Below are positions 63,686-64,000 of a DNA stretch of 64,000 nucleotides, one piece after another. Origin of the DNA: Pleurocapsa sp. FMAR1 (GTDB lineage: Bacteria; Cyanobacteriota; Cyanobacteriia; Cyanobacteriales; Xenococcaceae); the NCBI RefSeq assembly GCF_963665995.1, contig NZ_OY762512.1, positions 434,001 through 498,000 of the forward strand, given 5' to 3'. The notes beneath the pieces are model-generated. The model was not told where the DNA came from and made no database searches. It was given only the letters and a program-made list of their open reading frames with translations. The position numbers and the translations under genes were made by a program. Positions within the stretch are counted from its first letter, which is position 1, and every line of letters starts with the position of its first letter.

Positions 63686-64000
63686 TTAATTATTATTCAT
63701 TGTTTTTGCTACCACCACTGCACCTATCACCCTAGTATTGTGTTGTTGCAAAACATTAGCTGATTCTTTGATTGTAGTTCCCATTGTATAAATATCATCC
63801 AGCAATAAAACGGGATGTTTAGGTAATTTGCCTACTAGTCGAAAAGCATCGTGGAGGTTTTTAACTCTGTCTTCAGGGCTTAAGTTAAACATTGCTTGCG
63901 TATCCCGTACCCGAACCAAACTCTTCGTATTTAGACCATATCCTGTTAACTGACAAAAACTTATAGCAATTATTTCCGCCTGATTAAACCCTCTATCTTT
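63686..64000 (-). CDS. comF: ComF-family phosphoribosyltransferase-like protein (5' end off window)
   Basis: 104 codons to the stop at 63686; the frame is open to the right edge (KDRGFNQAEIIAISFCQLTGYGL...). LVRVRDTQAMFNLSPEDRVKNLHDAF and the PRPP-binding LLLDDIYTMGTTIKESANVLQQ are the ComF signatures. ComF in competent bacteria helps DNA uptake; cyanobacterial ComF is tied to natural transformation and phototaxis. The N-terminal zinc-finger part lies outside. Confidence 0.9.
   Translation of the reverse strand, partial: KDRGFNQAEIIAISFCQLTGYGLNTKSLVRVRDTQAMFNLSPEDRVKNLHDAFRLVGKLPKHPVLLLDDIYTMGTTIKESANVLQQHNTRVIGAVVVAKTMNNN

Overview
The window is chromosomal DNA from a cyanobacterium. The evidence is the dense scatter of the HIP1 octamer GCGATCGC and a gene set restricted to oxygenic phototrophs: ferredoxin-dependent glutamate synthase, CyanoQ (PsbQ), the SbtA/SbtB bicarbonate system, the flv4 - psiE-like - flv2 flavodiiron operon, the circadian output regulator RpaA, phycobilin-type heme oxygenase, NdbB, PEP carboxylase and an SLH-domain iron-uptake porin. 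Base composition is AT-rich. Repeat families of the kind common in larger unicellular, baeocystous or filamentous cyanobacteria are frequent, but the sequence alone does not fix the genus. No tRNA, rRNA or CRISPR array was recognised.

Layout. 1-711 (minus) is the 5' part of a probable group II intron whose reverse-transcriptase ORF starts at 42 and runs off the left edge. 1.5-13.4 kb: glsF, an SLH protein, the ribosome-assembly GTPase RbgA, a secreted small protein, a Uma2-type nuclease-fold protein, a MurG-like glycosyltransferase, a nucleophile-less alpha/beta-hydrolase, PsbQ and a FAD amine oxidase. 13.4-19.2 kb: a repeat block, a PAS remnant, thioredoxin, an S4 protein, a VOC protein, RNase D, a squalene/phytoene synthase relative and a CbiG-CobJ fusion.

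19.5-30.1 kb is the most unusual part. A nitrate/bicarbonate ABC transporter locus (nrt/cmp type) survives only as fragments on the minus strand: an nrtA/cmpA N-terminus (25135-24863), a C-terminal substrate-binding domain (about 22440-21071) and an internally deleted nrtD/cmpD (20904-20421). One fragment is split by a 190-bp MITE-like element with 11-bp terminal inverted repeats and a perfect 8-bp target duplication. Between the fragments lies an intact, GC-richer sbtA-sbtB pair. SbtA carries an in-frame 11-residue-unit repeat in a cytoplasmic loop. The intact flv4 operon follows directly; its two intergenic spacers are built almost entirely of heptanucleotide repeats. In family terms this is a low-carbon acclimation neighbourhood, in which SbtA plausibly replaced a decayed ABC importer and Flv2/Flv4 protect photosystem II when CO2 is scarce.

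30.1-47.5 kb: a CPA2 antiporter with universal-stress domains, a radical SAM/SPASM-like protein, a GH38 alpha-mannosidase, a GT4 glycosyltransferase, a tandem RNase III-fold protein without catalytic residues, an Hpt protein, a haloacid-dehalogenase-like protein, a PlsC-type acyltransferase, NdbB, GlcD, an NTF2-like protein and a PhzF-like isomerase. 48-64 kb: ppc, a small FGGY kinase, rpaA, an SLH porin, heme oxygenase, uppS, a ferritin-like protein, a DUF1400 hydrolase, a HAD phosphatase, cobL and the 3' part of comF.

Themes: carbon and nitrogen entry (GlsF, SbtAB, Ppc, GlcD), photoprotection and quinone redox (Flv2/4, NdbB, PsbQ), tetrapyrrole and corrin synthesis (CobJ, CobL, HO1), and repeats settling at gene 3' ends. 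No wholly new multi-gene defence or biosynthetic system was found. The best leads are the in-frame repeat in SbtA, the heptamer spacers of the flv4 operon, the MITE, and the catalytically dead double RNase III protein.
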